Positions 18,996-27,376 of a stretch of DNA of 64,000 nt are shown in pieces. Positions within the stretch are counted from its first letter, which is position 1, and each line of letters begins with the position of its first letter. Made by a program: the position numbers and the translations under genes. Below the pieces are notes generated by a model. The model saw only the letters and a list, made by a program, of their open reading frames with translations. It was not told the DNA's origin and searched no databases. The stretch comes from Penumbrarchaeum sp964445525 (GTDB taxonomy: Archaea > Thermoplasmatota > Penumbrarchaeia > Penumbrarchaeales > Penumbrarchaeaceae), in the NCBI GenBank assembly GCA_964445525.1, contig CAYULA010000008.1, positions 1-64,000 of the forward strand. The letters are read 5' to 3'.

Positions 18996-19474
18996 TGAAG
19001 CTTACTCCCGAGCAAGAGATGATGTTCTCCAGATATGGAATATATCCCTACAACTGGATAGTTGAGGGACGGCTCCTTGCCTCGGTTTATCCGTCAAACG
19101 AGAGTTACCTGAAGCACCTGAAAGAGAAGGAGGGAATAGAACTCGCAATTAATCTCACCGAGAGCCCCTGGCCGGAGAATTGGCAGAAACTCTCCGGAAT
19201 AAGGTGCCTTCATTTCCCAGTGGTGGACATGTCGGTACCATCCCTTGAGGCTGCGGGAAGGATCATGGATGAGATAGACAATCATGAGGGACCAGTGATG
19301 CTCCATTGCGCGGCAGGCATAGGCAGGACCGGAACGATGATCGGCCTCTATCTGGTTCACCGGGGGATGGACCCGGAAGATGCAATAAGGACCGTGAGAA
19401 AGAAGAGACCGGGATCGATACAAACGAGATCCCAGGAAAGGTTTATTATGAGATGGACCAAGGATAGGAGGTGA
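18995..19474 (+). CDS. Dual-specificity/tyrosine protein phosphatase
   Basis: A 159-aa cysteine-based phosphatase. The P-loop HCAAGIGRTG (HCX5R, about residues 103-112) supplies the catalytic Cys and Arg. The general-acid Asp is probably in FPVVDMSVP, about 30 residues before. The protein is only the catalytic domain, with no signal peptide, so it is cytoplasmic. Its ATG overlaps the TGA of the surface protein by one base (tgatg), which suggests translational coupling. The substrate is unknown; the long cytoplasmic tail of the upstream protein is an obvious but unproven candidate. The downstream gene's ribosome site overlaps this stop, so three genes are probably made together. Confidence 0.9.
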   Translation: MKLTPEQEMMFSRYGIYPYNWIVEGRLLASVYPSNESYLKHLKEKEGIELAINLTESPWPENWQKLSGIRCLHFPVVDMSVPSLEAAGRIMDEIDNHEGPVMLHCAAGIGRTGTMIGLYLVHRGMDPEDAIRTVRKKRPGSIQTRSQERFIMRWTKDRR

Positions 19475-19478
19475 TAGA

Positions 19479-20222
19479 ATGGATGTGATCGTACTTGCGG
19501 GCGGATTCGCAAAGAGGATGTGGCCTCTGACCAAAGACAGACCAAAACATCTTCTCGAAGTGGGAGGCAAACCGATGTTGAGCTACACCCTCGACACTCT
19601 GATCGAGATGGAAACCATCGGGAAGATTTTTGTTTCCACCAACGAGGCATTCGATGATCAGTTCTCTCAATTTCTGAAAAACTATGATAAAAATAAGGTA
19701 AAGCTCGTTATCGAGCCCTCTCCCACCGAGGACAAGAAACTGGGATCCATCGGGGGATTGGGATACCTGATCGAAAAGGAGGACCTCAACGAGGATACGA
19801 TGATAATCGGAGGTGACAATCTCTTCGAATTCCATCCGCTGGAAGCGGTGGAGGTCTTCAGGAAAGTGGACCGAGACATTGTGGCCGTGTACGATGTGGG
19901 AACCAAGGAAAGGGCCAAACTCTACGGAATAGTTGATGTGGGGGAAAACGGTGTCATTAAGGATTTCCTCGAAAAGCCCGAAAATCCTCCCTCCACAATG
20001 GCGGCGACAGCATTCTACATATTCAAGGCCGATTCACTGAGACTTGTTCTCAGATATCTTGACGAGGGAAGAAAGGCCGATGCTCTGGGTCACTTCATCG
20101 ACTACCTTGTGAACAACAGGCCTGTGGTGGCCTGGAAGTTCAATGGTAAATGGTTCGATATAGGATCTCTTGATGTATACCACGAGGCGGATGATTATTT
20201 CGCAAAGAAAGGGTCCGGATAA
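19479..20222 (+). CDS. Sugar-1-phosphate nucleotidyltransferase
   Basis: A 247-aa enzyme of the glucose/mannose-1-phosphate nucleotidylyltransferase family, making an NDP-sugar from NTP and sugar-1-phosphate. It shows LAGGFAKRMWPLTKDRPKHL at the N-terminus (nucleotide-binding loop and catalytic Lys), IIGGDNLFEF (metal-binding Asp, about residue 110), the FLEKPENPP loop and GKWFDIGSLDVY near the end. There is no C-terminal left-handed helix domain, so it is the short form. The sugar and base cannot be decided here. A perfect ggaggtgat ribosome site seven bases upstream overlaps the phosphatase stop. It could supply sugars for glycosylating the surface protein encoded at the head of this operon. 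Confidence 0.88.
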   Translation: MDVIVLAGGFAKRMWPLTKDRPKHLLEVGGKPMLSYTLDTLIEMETIGKIFVSTNEAFDDQFSQFLKNYDKNKVKLVIEPSPTEDKKLGSIGGLGYLIEKEDLNEDTMIIGGDNLFEFHPLEAVEVFRKVDRDIVAVYDVGTKERAKLYGIVDVGENGVIKDFLEKPENPPSTMAATAFYIFKADSLRLVLRYLDEGRKADALGHFIDYLVNNRPVVAWKFNGKWFDIGSLDVYHEADDYFAKKGSG

Positions 20223-20225
20223 GGG

Positions 20226-20921
20226 TCACACTATCTTTCCCGTGGAGGTGATCTTGACAGATGTACCCCGTACGTGATAGGTGAGCTGCATGTTCTTCTG
20301 CTGAACGGAGAATTTCCTGATCTGTATGGTGTGATAGATCCCCTCTATTATCCGAACGGTCCTCAGCTCCAGCAGACCGTCGAACTTGTCGATAATCGAC
20401 TGCATGTCCCTTTCGGGAAGTATGTCAGCCATGAGGAATACCACTGAGAGCTTCTTCTTCATCGCGATGTCTCTGACCATTATCACGAAATCCCCGGCGT
20501 CCTTGTATCCGAACTGTTCCATGAAGAATGTAAGTGGATTGATAAGGACCCTGTTGACCTTCCTCTCATCCAGGTTCCTCATGTGTTCGATTATCCTGGC
20601 CGGAACCGCCTGTATGAAGAATCTGGTATATTCCGGGCAGGCATCCACGAACTCGACCTTCTTCAGGCGGACATCATCCATTTCCTCCTCCATGAGGTCC
20701 ATTATCTCGTCTGATGAAGCTTCCACGTCATAGAAGACCACATTCTCCCCTTTTTCGAGTCCCTCTTTCAGGAAATGAAAACCGAAGAGGTCCTTTCTCG
20801 AGGAAGGATCCCCCACGTAGAGATGTATGGCCCCTTTCTTGAATCCGCCGTAATGCAGTGCATCGTCCAGGGCCGATATTCCGGAGGAGACGACTTCCAG
20901 GGAATTCCTCTCTTTGGGCAT
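20226..20921 (-). CDS. KaiC/RadA-like protein with degenerate ATP site
   Basis: A 231-aa protein with the layout of a single RecA-like KaiC domain: SSGISALDDALHYGGFKKGA (usual entry GxxxLDxxLxGGxxxG), then VGDPSSRKDLFGF at the Walker A position, then VVFYDVEASSDEI. RVLINPLTFF stands where Walker B normally has a VIDSLS pattern. Walker A lacks the GK[ST] core and Walker B lacks its Asp, so it probably does not hydrolyse ATP in the usual way. The frame stays open upstream: an ATG at 21026 would add a membrane helix (DILPALLIFGIFLLKTY) but overlaps the divergent gene. A TATA-like sequence (20945-20953) 24-32 bases ahead of 20921 favours the shorter form. It converges with the nucleotidyltransferase gene, three bases apart. 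Confidence 0.7.
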   Translation of the reverse strand: MPKERNSLEVVSSGISALDDALHYGGFKKGAIHLYVGDPSSRKDLFGFHFLKEGLEKGENVVFYDVEASSDEIMDLMEEEMDDVRLKKVEFVDACPEYTRFFIQAVPARIIEHMRNLDERKVNRVLINPLTFFMEQFGYKDAGDFVIMVRDIAMKKKLSVVFLMADILPERDMQSIIDKFDGLLELRTVRIIEGIYHTIQIRKFSVQQKNMQLTYHVRGTSVKITSTGKIV

Positions 20922-20944
20922 GTGACGGTCAATCCGATATTTCC

Positions 20945-20953
20945 TAATATATG
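20945..20953 (-). promoter_or_regulatory. TATA-like box for the KaiC-like gene
   Basis: Read on the minus strand, catatatta lies 24-32 bases ahead of the ATG at 20921. The surrounding 85-base region is AT-rich and divergent. Confidence 0.45.
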
Positions 20954-21006
20954 TTTTCAACAAGAAAATTCCAAATATCAGTAAAGCGGGTAATATATCG
21001 AGTGCG

Positions 21007-21810
21007 ATGACCGAATCCGATCTCATCATACGGGGAGGGCTGCTTATTTCCGCTTCCGTCCTTATCGGCATCTTTACCGGATTCCTTAGCGAGGGGGCGG
21101 TGAATTCGGAGGAGGAATCCATTGAATGCCTGGTGAATGATCTGGAAAGAGTCATTCGGTCATTTTCCGTCTCGGAACCCGGTTCAAGTATGACCCTTTC
21201 CTTTGGTGAGGCGGATGTTTCCGATTCCATTTCATTCCCGGACAGGATAGGCAGGAATCACATCGAACTTGAAATACTTCCGGGAATGGTCCTCATCAGC
21301 ATGGATGGGAACAGATATCCGGTTATCAAGGATCCCCTGATCATTCCGATTCATGTCCCGGTTGGAGAGAGAACGATCTCGATCGAGGAGCTGAAAGATC
21401 TGAGCAGGGAAACAGGCGGATTCGAACTCGAGATGCCCGGATCCATTGAGCTGGTCAATTTTGACTCCGGTGACAGGTCCGCCATCCTGATCCATACCCG
21501 GTTGGAATCCAACGGGCCCATCGGTGAATTGATCGAGCTGGAACAGATCGGATTCCAACCCTCAAGCACCTTCGGGAAAGCCATCAAGCTGAAGGGAGAA
21601 AAGATGAATATCAACAGCGGGGGAGTCATCTTCTGGACAGGTTCGGCTACCGGAATAAAGGAAGGGATCTGCCCGCTTCCCTGGAAGCTTCCACCGGGAA
21701 CCCTGCTTCCGGATAACCTTTCCATTCACTCGGGAGAGATCAGGGTGATCCGTCAAGCCCTAATGGTTTCCGGGGACCTTTACGAGGACAGCTGGAAAGT
21801 GGAAACCTAG
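21007..21810 (+). CDS. Membrane-anchored pilin-like/exported protein
   Basis: A 267-aa protein with one N-terminal hydrophobic helix (LLISASVLIGIFTGFL, about residues 12-27), after which everything appears exported. The rest is beta-rich with no motif I recognise. An N-terminal helix followed by an all-beta domain resembles archaeal pilin-like or secretion-accessory proteins, and the opposite-strand genes just downstream look similar. There are no cysteines suitable for metal sites. It ends in a four-base convergent overlap with the giant membrane protein gene. Function is unknown; a link to the neighbouring pilin-like operon is inferred only from position and architecture. Confidence 0.7.
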   Translation: MTESDLIIRGGLLISASVLIGIFTGFLSEGAVNSEEESIECLVNDLERVIRSFSVSEPGSSMTLSFGEADVSDSISFPDRIGRNHIELEILPGMVLISMDGNRYPVIKDPLIIPIHVPVGERTISIEELKDLSRETGGFELEMPGSIELVNFDSGDRSAILIHTRLESNGPIGELIELEQIGFQPSSTFGKAIKLKGEKMNINSGGVIFWTGSATGIKEGICPLPWKLPPGTLLPDNLSIHSGEIRVIRQALMVSGDLYEDSWKVET

Positions 21811-24800
21811 TAAGGGGATTCCCATATCTCTCCTTTGAGGATCCAGAGATCCGTTGTTCCCCCGAATTCATCAACTTCGTAAAAGAGGGATACAACGGAA
21901 GGGGGAGCTTCCATGACCTTGACACCGAATGATGTTCTCCAATCGCCTAGGTCCTTCCCCATCAGGTCGAAAGGAAGGGCAAGATTCACGGAACCCGAGA
22001 AACCGTATGTGAGAGATTCGGGTATGTTTGTTCCTTCTGGTGCCATGTTTCCCACCGATACGGGTGTTTCGATTTCAGCAAACACCAGTAGGGTGATCCA
22101 GCATTTCTCCAGTATATGGAGCGGAAATTCAACAAGGTCGCCGGAGCTTTTGGGATCCTTTATGTTCAATACAATGATCCTTATGTTGTGGTAAAGCCAT
22201 TCCAGAAACAGTGCCACGGCTTCTCCCTCGGCCCTGAGGGACAATTCCAACCCTCCCCCGGCGCTTCCGGAGGCGTCCTCGATCTCCAGTTTAAGGAATA
22301 TCCTCACATCAATAACAAGTTCGCTGATCATGGCAAGGAACCTCTCCATGAAAAGCTCCATGGCCCTCTCCAGAAAATGAGTGACGGTATCGAAAGAGAA
22401 CCCGAACAGATCGTAAGCCTCGGACCAGGCTTCCTTGATCGAGGTGAACGCCATTGAGATTATCATAGTTTTTATGGATATAGAGGCTCCCTCGCTATTG
22501 GGTGATGCCGGTGTTGATTCCTTCCAACTCCAGATGCCGTAACCATCCTTGTCCCGTGCATACGCTCCATCCTCAGCATCTTCGATCCGAACATCATCCA
22601 TGATCAGTCCCGAAGGGGACCTGAGCACCACATGATAATTCCCGGCGCAGGCGGAATCGTTACCCCTTCTCCAGATCATTTCCCGGGAGAGGTCCACCAT
22701 TGTATGGGTCTCAGGTGAAACCTGGAGGATCCAGGAAAGGATCAGCTTATCCTTTTCATCCCTCATTTCCAGGGTGGAACCTCCGAAGGGATGAAGTCTC
22801 GGATTGAAAATCTCTATCCAGGTGATGTTACCTTCCTCGAAATTTATCTCGTTAAGCACTGCTGGAAGTTCTTCGGGCATCCTGTATCTCAAACGGAATC
22901 CACCGTCCACCACTGCATTTATTCCCAGAGGGGGAATAGGGATCATGGGTTCCACTCCAAGGGAGCCGGAGAGGGATATCTCGCTTACCTTGTACTCCTC
23001 CAGAGATGGTACGGAAAACGAGAATGATATACCCCCTTCGATTCCGTAATGGCCTTCCACCGAGAACATGTGCGGCCTGTCCTCCATGAAGGGGTCCACC
23101 TCCATTCTCATGTACAAAGGACCTTTTTCGATCCTGATCGTCCCGTTGAACTTGATCGTTGAATTCTCCACCCTGTTCAATGATAGATATCCGAAAAGGC
23201 CAATGGAGACAACATCAACAGTCATCTCCAGGAGAGCTCCCTCCTCTCCGAAAAGCGCCGATTTCTCGGTTCTCAGGCCGAGAGCCAGCGGACCGAATCT
23301 CAAATCAACGTTGAACTCATCTATTCCCAGTATGTCCAGAAGTGCCGACAGAATACCTGTCAGGCCCATCTCCACCAGCTGCTTGATCAGGTCCTTTACC
23401 AGATCCCTCAACGCGGAGGAAAGCTCCATGGTCACATTGGATAGAACACGACTGGCTTCCGCCAGATCCAGGTCCCCGTTCTCGATGATATCGTTGATGA
23501 GAGGTGGGACCTCCTGAAGCGAGGATAGAGTGCCGGAAAGGAGCGATGTGGAGCCGTTCAGAAGTTCTTCCGTGATCTTCATGGCCGCCTGTTTTCCCTT
23601 GTCCATTGCAAGATCGTAGAGTGTTGTCCCTTCCTCGTAGCTAGCTCCCTCCAGAGGCCAGACCGTGTAGACCGATAAGGCCGACTTCACATCCAACCGG
23701 ATATTTCTGCAAAGGGGAACCGTGGAAATGGAACCGAATTCGAGATCGTATCCACGTGAAAGTGTTATGTTGATATCGGTTCTGTAGGGGGATCCTTCAT
23801 TGGTCGGATCCGGATCATGGTATCCGCCGGTGAAATCCATCTCCGAAATGAAATCTTCCGCCGGATATACCTCGAGATAGGGGGTGATCGTTTCCATTGG
23901 CCTGAAGGGAGCATGATCCCTCCTGATCACAATATCTCCTGTCCCGTTCAGGGGAGGCAGGAAATGCCTTGATGCGGAGAGCATTTCCGCCCCTGATGTG
24001 TCGTTCATCACTCCGCGCATAACGGAGCGAAGGTTATCCTCCACCTCTTTCCTGAACCTTGAAAGGTTCAACGAGGAAAGAATCTCGGCTGGGGTTTCGC
24101 TCCGAGTGATCTCTCCCTGGAAAGAGGATCGTATGAATCCCGGCTGTGGAAAAACGTCTCCTCTTCCGAATTCTCTCTCCCTTATGATATCCATGGAGGA
24201 ATTGACCGAATCCAGTATCATATCCAGGAGGTATCCGGGAACCTCCCCCTGATCCAGTCCAAGTCCGATCTCAGCCAGAATATCCGTTTCGTTCAGGACC
24301 TCATGGATATCCAACGGCTGGCCATGGGAACCCGTGAGGTATCCTTCTTCCGCGGAAAACGAACCGATCTTCTCCCAATCGATTACCTCAACTTCGACAG
24401 ATCCGAGCAGGGTCTCGGTATAATCGAGCAGGACCTCCTGTGCTTGTTTATCTCCCCCAACCATCGATCTGTAATTATCGTAACACCAATCCGAAACCGG
24501 TTCACCGATTATTCTCTTGATATCTCCGAGTGCCCCTTCCAGGTCGAACAGATCCGGAGATGACTCGATCATTGCGGCCAGTTCATCGGCCACAAAAGGT
24601 ATGGATGACAGGCTCAAAGAAGCGAGATATGCCGTGGGACAGATCCCGCAATCCAGTGGAGGCGGAGAGTCGTATTCCCAACCATTCCAGATGCGATCCC
24701 AGGTTTCGGGTGCATCATCCACCAGTCCGGTTATCAGCTTCTCAACAGCATCCCTGATGATGTTCTCCGCTGATTCCCTCAATGTGACCTCTGCCGATAT

Positions 24801-26324
24801 TATGCCCTCATCGACCCCGAGAGCATTCGAAATGCCCTCCAATACATCCCTATCGTTCAATATCGAAACTGTACGGAACTCAGGCTCATGAGAGGGAAGG
24901 TGATACCTGGCCACTATCCTGTATTCGGTCACATTAGTGGAATTTTCGAGGATCATTGCCGAGAATTCCCTTTCGAAGGGATCGAAAGACAATTGAGGAT
25001 AGCCATCCACTTCCCGATCCATCCAACTGATGCCATTGACCTCTCTGAGCATGACCGAACCTTCGATCTCGGAAAGGGTGGAAGAATACCTGTATAGGTC
25101 CCTTATCAAGCTCCTGACCCCTGTATCCCTGGTGTCGATCAGATTGCACCCGAATGTGTCCTCGAAGAATGAATCCACCGATTCGGAAATTCCCCTGAAG
25201 AAACCCGTTACCCCTCCGAATGTATTCAGAATACCGGTATCCAGGCCGATGTAATCAATCAGACCGAGAGCGAACCTCTCAACCAATGAAAGGAACAGGG
25301 GCCTCAGCAGGTCCTCAGGCCCCGGTGGAGAGGTCTCCGAGAAAAGGCCTTCCAGGACCATGACGAGCATTCCCGGATCCACCGGTCCTTCATGGCCTTC
25401 AAGCAATTCAGGGACGGGAGGCGAACAATTCCATGATCCCTCCGCCGATCTCAGTATCCTTTCCACTTCCTCCAAACCTTTCAGGTCAAAGATACCCAGA
25501 TAAGCCCTGGACAGAAGATGGACCGACAGGTCCAGGCAGGAGGCGAGTTCCTGATCGGTCAATATTGGCGGGGGGAGGAGGGTGTCCGATGCCGACATGG
25601 ATCTTCCATATCCCAGATAAGCCTTGGCTCCGGCCAGAGATGAAATCATATGCTGGTAGAGCTCGCCGAGTTCCGGACCTTTAAGGGCTTTCAACAATCT
25701 GTCCATTCTCTGATATAGCACATCAGTGACGGATTCCCTCACGATATTGATATCGAAGTTCCTGAGGACCACCGTGCCTTTTCCCGGCGTGGAAGAGGAG
25801 AGGGTCACCGATATTGATGTATTGGCTCCCATTGACGCAGGTCTCCAACCATATTCCCATGGTCCTGTACCGTTGGGTGCATATTCCGATGAGTTCGATG
25901 ACGGAGAGAGGATCGAAACGGAAACCGGAACTATGGAAACAGTGATGTTTTCTAGTTCGCAAATGTAATCCTGGCCCGATTCCGATTCGAGATATCCCAG
26001 GACCTCATTTTCCAGGCCCTCCGCCAATCTTCCCTCCAGTGCTCCGTCCAGTCTGGAGGAGTTCCACTCTTCGGGATCGCTTACCAGTTCCATGAATATT
26101 CGGTCATGGTGGTCGATCAGATTGGACCGTATCCCGGTTTCGAGCGAATCGAGTTCGGTGTTCATCTCGGAAATTATCCCGGAATTCTTTTGGGCGGTTT
26201 CCGATTCCCTCTCGAGGAAGAACATGTAGGAGATATATCCCGATGAGAGGACCACCAGGGCTATTGCGAGATAGGCAAAAGCCGTTCTTCCCCTTCTGTC
26301 AAAGGGCTTGCCTGCAAATTTCAG
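21807..26324 (-). CDS. Giant (1505-aa) membrane-anchored exported protein, apparent CTG start
   Basis: The N-terminus has a cytoplasmic segment with several basic residues (KPFDRRGRTAFAYLAIALVV) running into a membrane helix; about 1450 exported residues follow. The exported part has helical stretches rich in LLxxLL patterns and beta-rich regions around residues 800-1250. No catalytic motif was recognised. The basic-plus-helix N-terminus and the operon with two pilin-like genes recall large haloarchaeal proteins encoded beside type IV pilus/Tad-like genes. A GTG at 26255 would begin in the middle of the membrane helix. The frame is open further back, and the only sensible start is CTG at 26322-26324: it overlaps the upstream TGA as ctga and has ggaggtg five bases before it. 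No ATG, GTG or TTG occurs in frame before that stop-bounded limit. Confidence 0.78.
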   Translation of the reverse strand: MKFAGKPFDRRGRTAFAYLAIALVVLSSGYISYMFFLERESETAQKNSGIISEMNTELDSLETGIRSNLIDHHDRIFMELVSDPEEWNSSRLDGALEGRLAEGLENEVLGYLESESGQDYICELENITVSIVPVSVSILSPSSNSSEYAPNGTGPWEYGWRPASMGANTSISVTLSSSTPGKGTVVLRNFDINIVRESVTDVLYQRMDRLLKALKGPELGELYQHMISSLAGAKAYLGYGRSMSASDTLLPPPILTDQELASCLDLSVHLLSRAYLGIFDLKGLEEVERILRSAEGSWNCSPPVPELLEGHEGPVDPGMLVMVLEGLFSETSPPGPEDLLRPLFLSLVERFALGLIDYIGLDTGILNTFGGVTGFFRGISESVDSFFEDTFGCNLIDTRDTGVRSLIRDLYRYSSTLSEIEGSVMLREVNGISWMDREVDGYPQLSFDPFEREFSAMILENSTNVTEYRIVARYHLPSHEPEFRTVSILNDRDVLEGISNALGVDEGIISAEVTLRESAENIIRDAVEKLITGLVDDAPETWDRIWNGWEYDSPPPLDCGICPTAYLASLSLSSIPFVADELAAMIESSPDLFDLEGALGDIKRIIGEPVSDWCYDNYRSMVGGDKQAQEVLLDYTETLLGSVEVEVIDWEKIGSFSAEEGYLTGSHGQPLDIHEVLNETDILAEIGLGLDQGEVPGYLLDMILDSVNSSMDIIREREFGRGDVFPQPGFIRSSFQGEITRSETPAEILSSLNLSRFRKEVEDNLRSVMRGVMNDTSGAEMLSASRHFLPPLNGTGDIVIRRDHAPFRPMETITPYLEVYPAEDFISEMDFTGGYHDPDPTNEGSPYRTDINITLSRGYDLEFGSISTVPLCRNIRLDVKSALSVYTVWPLEGASYEEGTTLYDLAMDKGKQAAMKITEELLNGSTSLLSGTLSSLQEVPPLINDIIENGDLDLAEASRVLSNVTMELSSALRDLVKDLIKQLVEMGLTGILSALLDILGIDEFNVDLRFGPLALGLRTEKSALFGEEGALLEMTVDVVSIGLFGYLSLNRVENSTIKFNGTIRIEKGPLYMRMEVDPFMEDRPHMFSVEGHYGIEGGISFSFSVPSLEEYKVSEISLSGSLGVEPMIPIPPLGINAVVDGGFRLRYRMPEELPAVLNEINFEEGNITWIEIFNPRLHPFGGSTLEMRDEKDKLILSWILQVSPETHTMVDLSREMIWRRGNDSACAGNYHVVLRSPSGLIMDDVRIEDAEDGAYARDKDGYGIWSWKESTPASPNSEGASISIKTMIISMAFTSIKEAWSEAYDLFGFSFDTVTHFLERAMELFMERFLAMISELVIDVRIFLKLEIEDASGSAGGGLELSLRAEGEAVALFLEWLYHNIRIIVLNIKDPKSSGDLVEFPLHILEKCWITLLVFAEIETPVSVGNMAPEGTNIPESLTYGFSGSVNLALPFDLMGKDLGDWRTSFGVKVMEAPPSVVSLFYEVDEFGGTTDLWILKGEIWESPY

Positions 26325-26809
26325 GAAAGCACCTCCAACCCTGGAGCAGGGGATCTTTCAATTGGAAGGATTACCCGGATGAACAGTTCAGAACCGATCC
26401 TCCCCATGATCGAAAGAACCGAATCGGAAATAGTGAGATCAGGTCCTGCACCGGTGTAAAGAACAACCATTGACCATAGATTATCCGGTGTGAAACTGAT
26501 GACATCGATAATGGTCGCTACAAACTGGATATCTTCTCCCGACCTGATTATTTCATCTCCCGTCCAGATTATGACGGTGTCGTTGAACGAATCCAAATTT
26601 GCAAGGAGAAATGGATGTCTATTTGATATTTGATTGAACATGCAATCTGCCATATCCGCTGCCTGCATTGTCCTCAGACCTGCAGGGGAGTGTTCGCTTC
26701 CTTCTTTGATCAGAAGAGAGGCTCCAGAGGATATGACCGCGATGGAAATTACGAGAAAGGTCAGGGAGAGCGGTGTCTCCATACCATCATTTGTTGATAT
26801 CCTCTTCAT
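26321..26809 (-). CDS. Pilin-like membrane protein
   Basis: A 162-aa protein with one hydrophobic helix near the N-terminus (PLSLTFLVISIAVISSGASLL, about residues 13-33) after a short charged segment (MKRISTNDGMET), like class III/type IV pilin-like proteins. The exported part has no known motif. Its start overlaps the upstream gene by four bases (atga), and its own stop overlaps the CTG start of the giant protein by four bases (ctga). All three are therefore likely translated in a coupled way. Not identified further; a role in a pilus-like or secretion complex is inference. Confidence 0.72.
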   Translation of the reverse strand: MKRISTNDGMETPLSLTFLVISIAVISSGASLLIKEGSEHSPAGLRTMQAADMADCMFNQISNRHPFLLANLDSFNDTVIIWTGDEIIRSGEDIQFVATIIDVISFTPDNLWSMVVLYTGAGPDLTISDSVLSIMGRIGSELFIRVILPIERSPAPGLEVLS

Positions 26810-27240
26810 GATACCATCCTCACTGCACCTATGGTCAATTTCCCCGGTTGATTGCCTTCGAACAGAACCACCGTGGAATGGAGTGGAGATACGGGCTCAT
26901 GATCGACATCCGCTGAGAGGATCCTACCCCCTGCCAGAAGAAAGGATATATTGAAACCGTTGCCGGTTTCCGTTATACTGAGGTCCTCATCGATGACGGG
27001 ACCTCTGAGAGAAAGGTTGGATATATCACCGTTGAGCAGGTTCAGGAGACCATCCCCGTTATCGTCCAACAGCTCGCTTTTTATCAGTATCCCGAACCAA
27101 TCCTCAAATGGATATTCATCGATCCCGTCATCATTCTCATAAAAGAGGACCCCTCCAAGTCCAAGCGTGAGAGCAAGTGCGATTCCAAAGGCCAGCAGGT
27201 CCCCTGTGGGAGATAAGGACCCGGCGTCCTCAATCCTCAT
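26806..27240 (-). CDS. Pilin-like membrane protein, first gene of the cluster
   Basis: A 144-aa protein with a short N-terminus (MRIEDAGSLSPTGDL), a helix (LLAFGIALALTLGLGGVLFY, about residues 15-34) and then an exported domain containing DDNGDGLLNLLNGD, which resembles a calcium-binding loop. It is the first gene of a three-gene operon with atga and ctga overlaps. The minus-strand sequence gcttttaaac at 27264-27273 is a TATA-like box 24-33 bases ahead of the ATG. Function is unknown. Confidence 0.72.
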   Translation of the reverse strand: MRIEDAGSLSPTGDLLAFGIALALTLGLGGVLFYENDDGIDEYPFEDWFGILIKSELLDDNGDGLLNLLNGDISNLSLRGPVIDEDLSITETGNGFNISFLLAGGRILSADVDHEPVSPLHSTVVLFEGNQPGKLTIGAVRMVS

Positions 27241-27263
27241 GGAATATGGATTCGAGAAACTTG

Positions 27264-27273
27264 TTTAAAAGCA
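27264..27273 (-). promoter_or_regulatory. TATA-like box for the pilin-like operon
   Basis: The minus-strand sequence gcttttaaac is spaced 24-33 bases from the start at 27240. The same 136-base divergent region also holds an aataaataaa stretch (27335-27344) for the opposite gene. Confidence 0.4.
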
Positions 27274-27376
27274 TATTGTCCATAGATTCGATTTGGAAGA
27301 TTAATAGGACAAAAAATGGTGATTCTTGACAACTAATAAATAAATCCAAGTTTCATTAAGCGGTAGAGGGTTTGGA

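Noticed and set aside
26255..26257. GTG near 26255 as the start of the giant membrane protein
   Set aside because: It lies inside a hydrophobic helix and lacks a ribosome site, while coding character continues upstream to the CTG with a perfect ribosome site.
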